Below are positions 9,566 to 18,946 of a stretch of 64,000 bases of DNA, piece after piece. Within the stretch, counting starts at the first letter, position 1. The number at the start of each line of letters is the position of its first letter. The stretch is from DASQZK01 sp963771005. GTDB lineage: Bacteria; Bacteroidota; Bacteroidia; Bacteroidales; GCA-2748055. The stretch lies in contig CAVYRO010000002.1 of assembly GCA_963771005.1 (NCBI GenBank), positions 1,840,558-1,904,557 on the forward strand, given 5' to 3'. The translations under genes and the position numbers were made by a program. The notes under the pieces are model-generated. The model had not been told where the DNA came from and made no database searches. It saw only the letters and a program-made list of their open reading frames with translations.

Positions 9566-12500
9566 ATGAAATGTAAATCTTTTATAAGCAGGTCTTTATT
9601 GCCGACAGCCTTCCTGTTCTTTGCACAGGTCATCGCAGGTCAGGCTTTGAACGCCCAAACCGTCACCGGCCATGTCTCAGATCAGGAGGGGCAAACTCTG
9701 CCCGGAGTGAATGTGACCATTTCAGGGACTACCCTGGGTACTACTACTGATATTAAAGGCACTTACAGCATTACTGTCCCAGACCCTGGTGCTATTCTCC
9801 GGTTTTCCTTTATCGGTTTCCGCACAGTGGAGGAAGCCGTGAAAGGAAGAACAGTTATTGACATCGCAATGGAAACAGAAGCCAGCACACTGGATGATGT
9901 TGTGGTGATTGGATACGGCACGGTCAAAAAGAAGGACCTCACCGGTTCTGTTGCAGTGGTGACAAATGAAGAACTCACCCGTACACCCATAGCCAATTTC
10001 AGTAAGGCCCTGCAAGGTCACGCACCGGGAGTGGTTGTCATGCAGAACGGAGCACCAGGAGGCGATGTCAGCATTCGCGTGCGGGGCATCGGTTCCATAA
10101 ACTTCGAACCCAACCCGGTATACGTCATTGATGGCATTATCGGCGGCGATATCAATTCGCTGGCCCCCGAGGATATTGAATCGGTTTCGGTGCTGAAGGA
10201 TGCCTCGGCGGCAGCGATATACGGGGCCAACGGCGCAAATGGGGTCATTATCGTGACCACAAAAAGGGGCAGTTCATCCGGCCATATGAAAGTCTCCCTG
10301 TCAGCCTTCACGGGTACTCACCTCCAGCCCCGCTACTATAACCTGATGAACGCAGACCAGTATGCCGATTTTTACACCAAAGCCTACGAACTCAATGGAG
10401 TCGCAACCCCGGCAGCTTACACCGATCATTTCAGGCAGTGGTATTACAAGGGTGACTGGCATCAGGGCACCGACTGGCAGAAAGAGATCCTCCAGGACAA
10501 TCTGACCCAGAACTATTATTTTAATGTTTCAGACGGGAACGAAAGAAGCAACTACAGCATTTCAGCCAATTATTACAGCGAGGACGGGATCCTTATAAAC
10601 ACCAATACGAACCGGATCAACCTGAGGGCTAACTCGGATTACAGGATAGGCCGGTTTATTAAAGTCGGCGAAACGATCAGCCTTACCCGCCGCAATACCC
10701 GGAACTCCAACTGGAGCGCCTGGGGTATGGCTTTGGAATCCTCACCACTCATGAATGTTTATAATGAGAACAACAACGGCGGGTACGAAGGCACCCAAAT
10801 CGGGATTGCATATACAGACGCGGATGGAAATACCTCCAATGTACCCAATACCGGCGGAAATGATAAATTCAACCCCAAAGGTATCGTGGCGCTTCCTGAT
10901 AACCGTGATCATAACGATGGTTTGCTCGCCAGCCTCTATGCAGAGATCAAACCGGCCGAATGGCTTACCTTCACTACTACCCCATCGGTCGATGTATATT
11001 CGAATCATACCAATGACTGGACGGAGCAATATGATATGGGCGTACGCACCATTCCTTCCTCAACCCTTAGTGTGGATTATTCCGGGGGAAGCTCTTACGG
11101 GCTCAAGAACCAGTTGAATTTCGACCGGGAAATGGGTAAACACAGCATCGTGCTTTCCGCCATCCAGGATGTGAGAATGGGGAAGAACAACAGCGTGAAT
11201 GTCGATGCCTCCGACTTTCCTTACCCCCAGCTGAATGTGATATCCCAGGCCGTACCGGCCAATGTCACTGCTACCGGAGGAGAAGGTGAATGGACTGAGG
11301 CCGCCTACCTGGCCAGGTTGATCTATAACTACAGTGATAAATACCTGGTCACGATGAGCGTACGCCGCGACGGAAGTTCGAATTTCGGACCGAAACAAAA
11401 ATGGGGGACCTTTCCATCTTTCTCCTTTGCCTGGAAGGTGAATGAGGATTTCTTCCAGAACGTGGAGGAGATCAATATGCTAAAATTGAGATTCGGCTGG
11501 GGACAAACCGGGAATTCAGATATCGGGGGATTCCGGTACCAGACCACCCTGGCAGAACCCATCCATTTCAGTCCCGTATTCGGGCTCGACCAGACGGAAG
11601 CCTATGCCATCAACGAATTATGGACCGCCGGTAACCCTTATGTGAAATGGGAAGCAGCTGACATGCTCGACTTCGGGCTGGATCTGAATGCCTTCCGGAA
11701 CAGGGTACAGTTCAGTTCGGACTATTATATAAAAACACAGTACGGGCTGCTCCTTGAAGTGCCTATCTCCAGGATCTTTGGTAAATGGGATGGAACGGCC
11801 CCGGTGATGAACATCGGGGATATCCGGAACAGCGGATTCGAATTCGACCTGAAATATTCGCGAATGGAAGGACTTTTCAACTATAAAGTTTACGCTAATT
11901 TGACCACCGTTAAAAACGAGGTCATCAGCGTGCCCTCCGACATCCTGACCGATAACAATATTACTTCGGAAGGCCACACCATCGGGAGCATTTACGGTTA
12001 CGTGGCGGAAAGGATCATCCAGGAATCGGATTTCAATGAAGATGGGAAGTATCTTTATGCCCTTCCCGTTGAAGGGACCCCTGCACCGGGCGACCTCATG
12101 TTCCGGGACCTGAATAACGACGGAAAGATCAACGATCTGGACCGTACGGTGATAGGAAAGGGCGTTCCCGATTTCACCTATTCTTTCGGCGGTGAGATCT
12201 ATTTTAAAAACGTGGATCTCTCCGTGTTTTTCTACGGCGCACAGAATGCAGACGTATATAATACACTCAGGCGTGACCTTGAAAGTTTTGAGGCCCAGGA
12301 TCTTGATCATAATAAATCGGCCGACTGGGCCGTGAATTACTGGACTCCGGAAAACAAATCGACAAAATATGTAAGGGCAGATCCTAACGATTCCAACCGT
12401 AACACCCGCATTTCCACCTGGTGGGTCGAGGATGCATCCTTCCTAAGGCTGAAAGATATCCAGGCAGGATATACGCTACCCCGCAAACTTTCCGACCGTG

Positions 12501-12679
12501 CAGGTCTCAGCCGTGTAAGGGTTTACGTCAGTGCGATGAACCTGTTAACCTTCACCAGGTATAACGGGTATGATCCTGAATCTCCCCTTTCGGAAGAGGA
12601 TCCCACCACCCCGGGTGTTGACGCCTCGACTTATCCCATTCCGAGAACCTTCACCGCCGGGATCCAGATCGAATTTTAA
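9566..12679 (+). CDS. SusC/RagA family TonB-linked outer membrane protein
   Basis: A 1037-residue outer membrane transporter. A signal peptide ends at about residue 30 (LNAQ), followed by a carboxypeptidase-regulatory-like beta domain (VTGHVSDQEGQTLPGVNV), the linker VVVIGYGTVKKKDLTGSV and a TonB plug ending near AIYGANGANGVIIVTTKRG. The beta barrel ends in a C-terminal aromatic residue (IQIEF). Length is normal for SusC. It imports oligosaccharide or another large ligand together with the SusD protein whose gene starts 11 bp downstream. No hydrolase, ECF sigma/anti-sigma pair or hybrid regulator is adjacent, so the substrate cannot be assigned from context. Confidence 0.94.
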   Translation: MKCKSFISRSLLPTAFLFFAQVIAGQALNAQTVTGHVSDQEGQTLPGVNVTISGTTLGTTTDIKGTYSITVPDPGAILRFSFIGFRTVEEAVKGRTVIDIAMETEASTLDDVVVIGYGTVKKKDLTGSVAVVTNEELTRTPIANFSKALQGHAPGVVVMQNGAPGGDVSIRVRGIGSINFEPNPVYVIDGIIGGDINSLAPEDIESVSVLKDASAAAIYGANGANGVIIVTTKRGSSSGHMKVSLSAFTGTHLQPRYYNLMNADQYADFYTKAYELNGVATPAAYTDHFRQWYYKGDWHQGTDWQKEILQDNLTQNYYFNVSDGNERSNYSISANYYSEDGILINTNTNRINLRANSDYRIGRFIKVGETISLTRRNTRNSNWSAWGMALESSPLMNVYNENNNGGYEGTQIGIAYTDADGNTSNVPNTGGNDKFNPKGIVALPDNRDHNDGLLASLYAEIKPAEWLTFTTTPSVDVYSNHTNDWTEQYDMGVRTIPSSTLSVDYSGGSSYGLKNQLNFDREMGKHSIVLSAIQDVRMGKNNSVNVDASDFPYPQLNVISQAVPANVTATGGEGEWTEAAYLARLIYNYSDKYLVTMSVRRDGSSNFGPKQKWGTFPSFSFAWKVNEDFFQNVEEINMLKLRFGWGQTGNSDIGGFRYQTTLAEPIHFSPVFGLDQTEAYAINELWTAGNPYVKWEAADMLDFGLDLNAFRNRVQFSSDYYIKTQYGLLLEVPISRIFGKWDGTAPVMNIGDIRNSGFEFDLKYSRMEGLFNYKVYANLTTVKNEVISVPSDILTDNNITSEGHTIGSIYGYVAERIIQESDFNEDGKYLYALPVEGTPAPGDLMFRDLNNDGKINDLDRTVIGKGVPDFTYSFGGEIYFKNVDLSVFFYGAQNADVYNTLRRDLESFEAQDLDHNKSADWAVNYWTPENKSTKYVRADPNDSNRNTRISTWWVEDASFLRLKDIQAGYTLPRKLSDRAGLSRVRVYVSAMNLLTFTRYNGYDPESPLSEEDPTTPGVDASTYPIPRTFTAGIQIEF

Positions 12680-12690
12680 CTCATAATCCA

Positions 12691-14397
12691 ATGACCATGA
12701 AAAAATATATCGCATTGCTCATCATGTCGCTTACCCTTGTCCTGTCGTGTACAGATGATTACCTGGATGTGGAAAATAAAGGCTCCCTCACTGTCGAGAA
12801 CTGGTACCGGACTGCCGATGATTTCCAGGCAGCCCTGAATTCCGCATATATCCCCATGGTGGAACGAGGGATGTATGCCCTGAACATGACACTGGCGTTC
12901 GGAACATTCGAGGACCGGACACTATTTGAAACAACCGGCCGTGACCGCTTCACCACTCTTACCTCGGCCGATGGAGACCCTGCCGATATGTGGGGCGCAT
13001 TATATTTTGGCGTATACCGTACCTCAAAGATCCTCCAGCAGCTTTACAGCCGCGGGGTGGATGGTATTGAGGGTATGACGCAGGAAAATTTCAATTATAT
13101 GGAAGCCCAGTCCAAAGCCCTTCGGGGAATGTATTATTTTTATCTGACAATCATCTTTGACAGGCCGGTACTATACGATGAAACAAACATTCCCGATAAC
13201 TACCTTAGCGATTACGGAAATGCCACACAAACAGACCTGTGGGCACAGGTTGAGAAAGATCTGACTGAAGCCGCACCTGCCCTCAAGCTGAGGTCGGAAC
13301 TTGAAGACGCCGAATTCGGAAGAGTCACCCGCGGGGCGGCGATGGCACAACTTGCCAAATCGCTATTGTACAAACACTACTATTATTATGAACGTTTCGA
13401 TTTGGGCGGATCGGCTGAAGATATTGCCGGCCTGCAAAAGGCACGTGATTATTTCAAACTGGTGATCGATTCGCACGAGTATGAGCTTATCATGCCGAAG
13501 GAACCAAAAACCCGTAAAGACTATCTTTACGCCATTCTTTGCAACTCTTCCTACAAGGACCTTCCCTCTGAAAATAATCTTTATGATTCGGAAAATAATA
13601 TGGAGTCGGTATGGGAAGTACAATATGGCGATGACCAGGCCTATCAGAACAACCCGTGGCTGAACGGGTACTTTGGTGGAGGCGCTCTCAATGAGCAGTA
13701 TTTCTCACCCAACTCATCCAGTTTTCGCAACCACGAAGCTCATCCCGCCATGTACTACCAGTTTGAAACGGAGGGCGCACCAGTCCCGTTCGACAGGGAT
13801 CCCCGCTGCTATGCAGCCTTCTATTTCGATGGTGACCTGATGGATTTCGATCCCGCCTCACCATATTACAAACCCTTTTCTACCGGGATTAATTCGAAAA
13901 GGGTAGCAATGGGGAGGGGGATTGCCGTTCCGCAGGGAACCCAAAGTCTCGGAATAAAGAAGACCCATTTCCCGGTGTACTGGAGTGGGCCGCTGGCACC
14001 GTCCAACGACCCGGTCAATAAGCGGGTGATCCGGTATGCCGATGTACTTCTTATGTATGCAGAAGTTATGTACCTCACCGGCGACGACGGAAGCGGACTC
14101 GCAGCACTCAACCAGGTTCGCGGAAGGGTTGATATGCCTCCGGCCGGCGCACTGACCACGAATGCTATTATCCACGAAAGGGATGTGGAATTGTGCTTCG
14201 AAGACCATCGCTGGTTTGACCTGGTGCGATGGAGTTTCTCACCGGAATGGGGAATCGACTGGAGTAAGATCGAATGGGGCATAGATGCCGCAAACAGCGT
14301 CAATCCTTTTGTGCAGGGAAAAAACGAATTCTTCCCGATCCCTGTGACGGAGATCAATGTGAACGGCGGAAGACTGGAACAGAATCCGGGGTGGTAA
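12691..14397 (+). CDS. SusD/RagB family surface lipoprotein
   Basis: A 568-residue lipoprotein with a short signal peptide and lipobox LVLSC (Cys at about 20), then the conserved SusD opening DYLDVENKGSLTVENWY. TPR-type helices occupy the N-terminal half (YMEAQSKALRGMYYFYL). The C-terminal block has the hallmark ERDVELCFEDHRWFDLVRW and ends near FFPIPVTEINVNGG..QNPGW. It would act as the glycan-binding lid on the SusC barrel encoded 11 bp upstream. The stop codon is followed within 3 bp by a 200-bp palindromic repeat, which may terminate or stabilise the transcript. Confidence 0.94.
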   Translation: MTMKKYIALLIMSLTLVLSCTDDYLDVENKGSLTVENWYRTADDFQAALNSAYIPMVERGMYALNMTLAFGTFEDRTLFETTGRDRFTTLTSADGDPADMWGALYFGVYRTSKILQQLYSRGVDGIEGMTQENFNYMEAQSKALRGMYYFYLTIIFDRPVLYDETNIPDNYLSDYGNATQTDLWAQVEKDLTEAAPALKLRSELEDAEFGRVTRGAAMAQLAKSLLYKHYYYYERFDLGGSAEDIAGLQKARDYFKLVIDSHEYELIMPKEPKTRKDYLYAILCNSSYKDLPSENNLYDSENNMESVWEVQYGDDQAYQNNPWLNGYFGGGALNEQYFSPNSSSFRNHEAHPAMYYQFETEGAPVPFDRDPRCYAAFYFDGDLMDFDPASPYYKPFSTGINSKRVAMGRGIAVPQGTQSLGIKKTHFPVYWSGPLAPSNDPVNKRVIRYADVLLMYAEVMYLTGDDGSGLAALNQVRGRVDMPPAGALTTNAIIHERDVELCFEDHRWFDLVRWSFSPEWGIDWSKIEWGIDAANSVNPFVQGKNEFFPIPVTEINVNGGRLEQNPGW

Positions 14398-14400
14398 GCG

Positions 14401-14598
14401 CCCTTCGTCTCCGCTCAGGGACCGGTGACTTCATTCAAGAGGGTGAACTTTTCGGATGGTAGTAAGGCAGGCAAAAGGTCCCTATGTATAAATTTAAAAT
14501 TCAGTGACTTGCGCAAGAAGGGGCCTTTTTGCCTGCCTTACCACCATCCGAAAAGTTCTTCGTTCATCGAATTGACCGGTCCCTGAGCCGAAAGGTCA
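14401..14598. repeat. Long palindromic repeat element, copy 1
   Basis: About 200 bp that folds on itself almost completely. Outer arms run from CGCTCAGGGACCGG to its complement CCGGTCCCTGAG. Inner arms contain TTTTCGGATGGT-GTAAGGCAGGC and its complement, around a central AT-rich loop. A second copy at 35968-36194 is about 90% identical by eye. It encodes no open frame of note and no transposase. It lies directly after susD and before a TonB receptor gene, so it may also act as a transcript-end hairpin. The rest of 14398-14777 shows nothing further. Confidence 0.85.
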
Positions 14599-14777
14599 TA
14601 GAGTTCTTGCTGAGTGAAAGTCGAAGGTCACTTACAATTTGATGGGATTTATTTGACTTTTGAGAAATCCGCATGCAACGTCTTTGGATGCAAAGTCCCT
14701 GCTTTCATCTATTGAACCACTCCTCCCCGATTTTGTTACTATTTCCATTACATGTTCATAATACATCCCTGCAAACA

Positions 14778-17249
14778 ATGAAGTCTTTGTCCCGGTTAAA
14801 GTGGATACCCGTCTTACTTATATTTATCTCTGTTCAGGCGGTTCAGGTTTATGCTCAAAAATTCCAGATCAAAGGGATTTTACTGGATAGCACCACGCAT
14901 CAACCGATGGATTATACTTCCGTAGCATTATATGATTTACCCGATTCCGGGGTGGTAAGCGGGACAATCTCCGATTCAACAGGTTATTTCCGGATCCGGG
15001 ATATTCCCCGGGGCAGCTATTTCCTGAAGATACGTTTCGTCGGCTACAATACGGTGATCATCGGGGACATCAATTCAGCGGATAATATGGACCTTGGAAC
15101 GCTTTACATGAGTCCGGCCACCAATGAACTCAATGAGATCGAGGTATACGGGCAAAGAGCGACAGCAGTACAAAAAATAGACAGGCAGATTTTCGACGCG
15201 GATAAATTTAAATCGGGTGTAGGTGGAACCGCAATTGATATTCTCCGGAATATGCCTTCGGTATCTGTGAATGCAAACGGGGAGATCACCATGAGGGGCT
15301 CCACAGGTTTCATTGTCCTTCTCAACGGGAAACCGGTGCAGAACGACCCGGCATCCATACTTGCACAGATCCCTGCAAGCTCGGTGGAGGATATCGAGAT
15401 CATCACTTCTCCGTCGGCGAAATACGATCCTGACGGCAAATCGGGGATCATTAACATTAAAACCAGGAAGGGTTCTGCCAACGGCCTCTATGTGCTTGCT
15501 GATGTGACCTACGGTTTGCCTTCCATTCAGAACTACGGTAATAAGGAACCCCAGCACCGTTACGGCGCGGGATTTACGGTCAGTGAGCAGACCGACAAAT
15601 GGACCTGGTCGGCCGGAGCCAACTACCAGCGCGACGATATTGCAGGCAGAAGGGTCGGGCATGTGACAACCGATATAGACAATGTCCTTACAAGCCTCCG
15701 TTCAGAGGGCGAACGTAGTTTCGACAATTATAAATATTTTACCCGGCTCTCGGTAAATTATACACCGGATGCGAACAACACCTTCGGCGGAGGTTTTTAT
15801 GCCGGCAGACAGACGAAATACCGACTTGCAGATATCGTTTATCACAACACACGGACAGACCTTTTGACCGGTGACAATCTAAGTGATCTGCGCTATTTCA
15901 ATTCCAACCTGCAGACGCGAAAGGGGGATTTCCTTATCGGTAGCCTGGATTACCAGCATGCCTTCCCAAACAAATCAACGCTTAAAACCAGTGCACTCTA
16001 TGAATATTCACTGCTTGGCGGACCTACCAAAAACAGGAACCTTGGATTTCCCGACATCCTGGATACCATTCAGTACACCTACAATGATAACAACACACCG
16101 CTGCATGGCTTCCGCTTTAACCTGGATTATATCATACCGGTAGGTAACGGCAGGATTGAAACGGGGTATCAGTTCCGGTTCCTGAACCATTCCGGGGATT
16201 TTATCTACGAGGAAAAAATTTTGGGCACCGGAAAATTTGTCGTGAATCCCGAATTTTCCAACAACATCAGTATGCGTCGCAGGATCAATTCACTATATGC
16301 CGAATATTCGGGAAAAGCTTCAAAATTAAGTTATAACGGGGGATTAAGGTTTGAATATGCCGACCGGGAGTTAAAGACGGGGCAGACGCCGGAACCTTTC
16401 TCCCTCAAACTGTATAGTTTGTTTCCTTCAGCTGCCTTGTTTTACAACCTGACAGACAACCTTGATCTCAAGGCCGGGTACAGCCGAAGGATAGACCGTA
16501 CAACCACCTTCAAAATGAATCCCTTCCCCGAGCGTGAACACTCGGAAACACTGGAACAGGGAGATCCCAATCTCCTGCCCGAGTTCATCAATGAAGCGGA
16601 AGCAGGGCTGATCAGGCACAAGCAAAATTTTTCATTGTACGGAACTGTTTACTTGCGTAAGATCCGGGACGTCATTAACCGGGTGAATAATATCTACAAT
16701 GATTCCATCCTGAACCGGATCTACACCAATGCCGGGGATGCGACGGCCATGGGGTTTGAAACAGGCACTGAACTGAATCCTTTCCCCTGGTGGAATGTTT
16801 ACCTCGGTGGAAATGTTTACGAATACCATATTATAGGAGCTCTTTTCAATGACCTGGTCGCCATCAACACGAACAGCCTGATCTACCTGGTAAATTTCAA
16901 CACAACCTTTCGTTTTGGCGCGGATTTCCTCCTGCAGGGAAATGTAAGCTATACCTCGCGAAGGATCACTGCCCAGGGGGAGGACGGACCTTTCCTGTCG
17001 CCTAACCTCACCCTCCAGAAATCGTTCTGGAAAGGCAGGCTGGATGCCACGCTCCAGTGGAAGAACATTGACATGGGACTGCTGAATTCCAACGAGCAAA
17101 GGATCACCACCCGGGGCGGCGATTTCTTTACCACAACAAATTACATTTACGAAGTCGATGTCATTATGCTCAACCTCAGTTTCAAACTAAACAAACCCAA
17201 CAAGAAGATCAATTTCATTAAAAGCGAATTTGGAGAGAAAGAGTTTTAG
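14778..17249 (+). CDS. TonB-dependent receptor, outer membrane beta-barrel family
   Basis: Starting at the ATG at 14778 gives about 823 residues with a clear signal peptide (MKSLSRLKW..VYAQ). An in-frame ATG at 14673 would place 35 unlikely residues before it. A CarboxypepD-reg-like domain (FQIKGILLDSTTHQPMDYTSV) is followed by a plug (IDILRNMPSVSVNANGEITM, then SPSAKYDPDGKSGIINIKT) and a long barrel. It belongs to the outer-membrane beta-barrel group lacking a SusD partner, often used for metals, peptides or small ligands. It is separated from the preceding SusCD pair by the palindromic repeat and is followed 86 bp later by an MFS gene, which suggests linked outer and inner membrane uptake. 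The ligand is unknown. Confidence 0.88.
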   Translation: MKSLSRLKWIPVLLIFISVQAVQVYAQKFQIKGILLDSTTHQPMDYTSVALYDLPDSGVVSGTISDSTGYFRIRDIPRGSYFLKIRFVGYNTVIIGDINSADNMDLGTLYMSPATNELNEIEVYGQRATAVQKIDRQIFDADKFKSGVGGTAIDILRNMPSVSVNANGEITMRGSTGFIVLLNGKPVQNDPASILAQIPASSVEDIEIITSPSAKYDPDGKSGIINIKTRKGSANGLYVLADVTYGLPSIQNYGNKEPQHRYGAGFTVSEQTDKWTWSAGANYQRDDIAGRRVGHVTTDIDNVLTSLRSEGERSFDNYKYFTRLSVNYTPDANNTFGGGFYAGRQTKYRLADIVYHNTRTDLLTGDNLSDLRYFNSNLQTRKGDFLIGSLDYQHAFPNKSTLKTSALYEYSLLGGPTKNRNLGFPDILDTIQYTYNDNNTPLHGFRFNLDYIIPVGNGRIETGYQFRFLNHSGDFIYEEKILGTGKFVVNPEFSNNISMRRRINSLYAEYSGKASKLSYNGGLRFEYADRELKTGQTPEPFSLKLYSLFPSAALFYNLTDNLDLKAGYSRRIDRTTTFKMNPFPEREHSETLEQGDPNLLPEFINEAEAGLIRHKQNFSLYGTVYLRKIRDVINRVNNIYNDSILNRIYTNAGDATAMGFETGTELNPFPWWNVYLGGNVYEYHIIGALFNDLVAINTNSLIYLVNFNTTFRFGADFLLQGNVSYTSRRITAQGEDGPFLSPNLTLQKSFWKGRLDATLQWKNIDMGLLNSNEQRITTRGGDFFTTTNYIYEVDVIMLNLSFKLNKPNKKINFIKSEFGEKEF

Positions 17250-17335
17250 GATTGCGGGATGTTGGATTAATTTTATCCATACATGGAATTGGTTCGGTAA
17301 TTTATTTATAAATTGGTGGATAAAAAATTACCGGG

Positions 17336-18547
17336 ATGAAAAAAACAAGCAAGTCCTTACTGTTCAATGCCAGCTGCATGGCATTAATCGTAACTGCCAT
17401 TTCCTTCGGAACACGCGGTGGTTTCATCACTCCCTGGATGGCAGAATTCAGTCTGACGGGATCCCAGGTGGGATGGATCGTCGGAACCGCTTTCTGGGGA
17501 TTTACCCTGGCCATGATCCTGCTGGGACCACTTGTTGATATCCTTGGTATTGGCAGAGTTATCGCCATCGCCTTTGCCTGTCACGTAATCGGACTCACAA
17601 TGACGATTTTTGCCAGTGGCTTTTGGACCCTTTTCTTTTCAACGATGTTTATCGGCATTGCCAACGGAAGCGTGGAGGCTGCCGGTAATCCGCTGATCAC
17701 ATCATTGTATCCGGATAAAAAAACAGCCAAACTGAACCGTTTTCATATGTGGTTCCCGGCTGGTATCGTATTGGGAGGCCTCGTAGTCTATTTCCTGGGT
17801 AATGCCGGGATCGGCTGGAGAATACAGACTGCTGTCATGCTGATCCCTACCTTCGTGTATGGCATCATGTTCCTTAACCGGGAATTTCCGAAGACCGAAC
17901 GTGTCACTATGGGGGCCACTTACAAGGATATGCTGAGAGCATGCGTTTCACCCCTGTTTCTTTTTATGGCATTTTTAATGATCATGACCGCGGCGGTTGA
18001 ATTGGGATCCAATCAATGGATCCCTGCACTTTTTAAAAATGCAGTCAGTAATATGCTGGGAGCCGGAGGATTTGGAGCCATTCTTATCCTGGTATGGATT
18101 TCAGCCGTTATGGCCATTGCGCGATTGTTTGCCGGACCCGTGGTTCAACGGATGTCCGGTGCCGGTATCCTGCTTTTCTCAGCTATTGTCTCCGGCATCG
18201 GTTTATACCTGATGAGTGTAACTGCAGGTACCATGCTTTTCGTTTCTGCCACCGTCTTCGCACTTGGAGTCGCTTATTTCTGGCCGAATATGCTCGGGGT
18301 CGTTGCCGAGAAAGTACCCCTGAGCGGTGCACTCGGGTTGGCAATTATGGGAGGCATCGGATTTCTTGGCGGTGCCATTGCCCAGCCTTCGATGGGAAAG
18401 ATCTATGACGTTCAGCTACTGAAACTGGGAGATGATCTGGCTGCAGGGGCCGCGACCCTCCAGTTTGTGATTATCCTAGCGGTGGTGCTGAGTGTCTCAT
18501 TCCTGTTTCTTTTCCTCAGATTCAGAAGAAAAAGGGTTGTATCCTGA
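17336..18547 (+). CDS. MFS transporter
   Basis: A 403-residue polytopic inner membrane protein with about 12 hydrophobic segments. The loop after TM2 reads GPLVDILGIGRV, the typical MFS G-x-x-x-D motif A. Glycine-rich segments such as GGIGFLGGAIAQPSMGKI lie in the C-terminal half. It resembles the sugar or organic solute MFS branch of Bacteroidota; the substrate cannot be read from sequence. It follows a TonB receptor on the same strand by 86 bp and precedes a secreted esterase gene, so it may take up the product of that pair. Confidence 0.85.
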   Translation: MKKTSKSLLFNASCMALIVTAISFGTRGGFITPWMAEFSLTGSQVGWIVGTAFWGFTLAMILLGPLVDILGIGRVIAIAFACHVIGLTMTIFASGFWTLFFSTMFIGIANGSVEAAGNPLITSLYPDKKTAKLNRFHMWFPAGIVLGGLVVYFLGNAGIGWRIQTAVMLIPTFVYGIMFLNREFPKTERVTMGATYKDMLRACVSPLFLFMAFLMIMTAAVELGSNQWIPALFKNAVSNMLGAGGFGAILILVWISAVMAIARLFAGPVVQRMSGAGILLFSAIVSGIGLYLMSVTAGTMLFVSATVFALGVAYFWPNMLGVVAEKVPLSGALGLAIMGGIGFLGGAIAQPSMGKIYDVQLLKLGDDLAAGAATLQFVIILAVVLSVSFLFLFLRFRRKRVVS

Positions 18548-18559
18548 TTGGAGAACATT

Positions 18560-18800
18560 CCGGGATTAATGAACTCACTTTGCGAATTTCTTTAACCGCA
18601 GAGTACGCAGAGTTTAACGCAGAGTTCGCAAAGTTCTTCATGCTTAGTATCGTTCCAAAATAAATGTTCCCTCCTTACCTTTGCGATCTTTGCGCAACCT
18701 TTGCGATCTTTGCGGTTACTCTTTTTATTTTAACTGCGAGTTCGCAAAGTTCTACGTTACTCTTTTTATTTTAACTCCAGAGTTAATTTTTTTTAACATC
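18560..18800. repeat. Degenerate short-repeat intergenic region
   Basis: The gap between the MFS gene and the esterase gene (18548-18946) holds no gene. It contains several copies of short motifs: CGCAGAG and GTTCGCAAAGTTCT variants, two CCTTTGCGATCTTTGCG units in tandem, and two copies of GTTACTCTTTTTATTTTAACT. Motifs of this kind recur between genes in Bacteroidota genomes. No protein or RNA structure is evident. Confidence 0.6.
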
Positions 18801-18946
18801 GAAGTACCCAAAGTTGTTTATATCCATCTTCGTCAACCATTTTCAATCCCCAGTTGTTTTCGTATATTGATTCCCAAACTCATTGCCCTTTTGCTCATCA
18901 TTGCAGAGGCAACCCGAAGGCGGAGATCAATGAAAATTCCATCCAT

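Noticed and set aside
14401..14598. Palindromic repeat as an insertion sequence
   Set aside because: It has no transposase frame and is almost wholly self-complementary, so it is described as a repeat and not as an autonomous mobile element.
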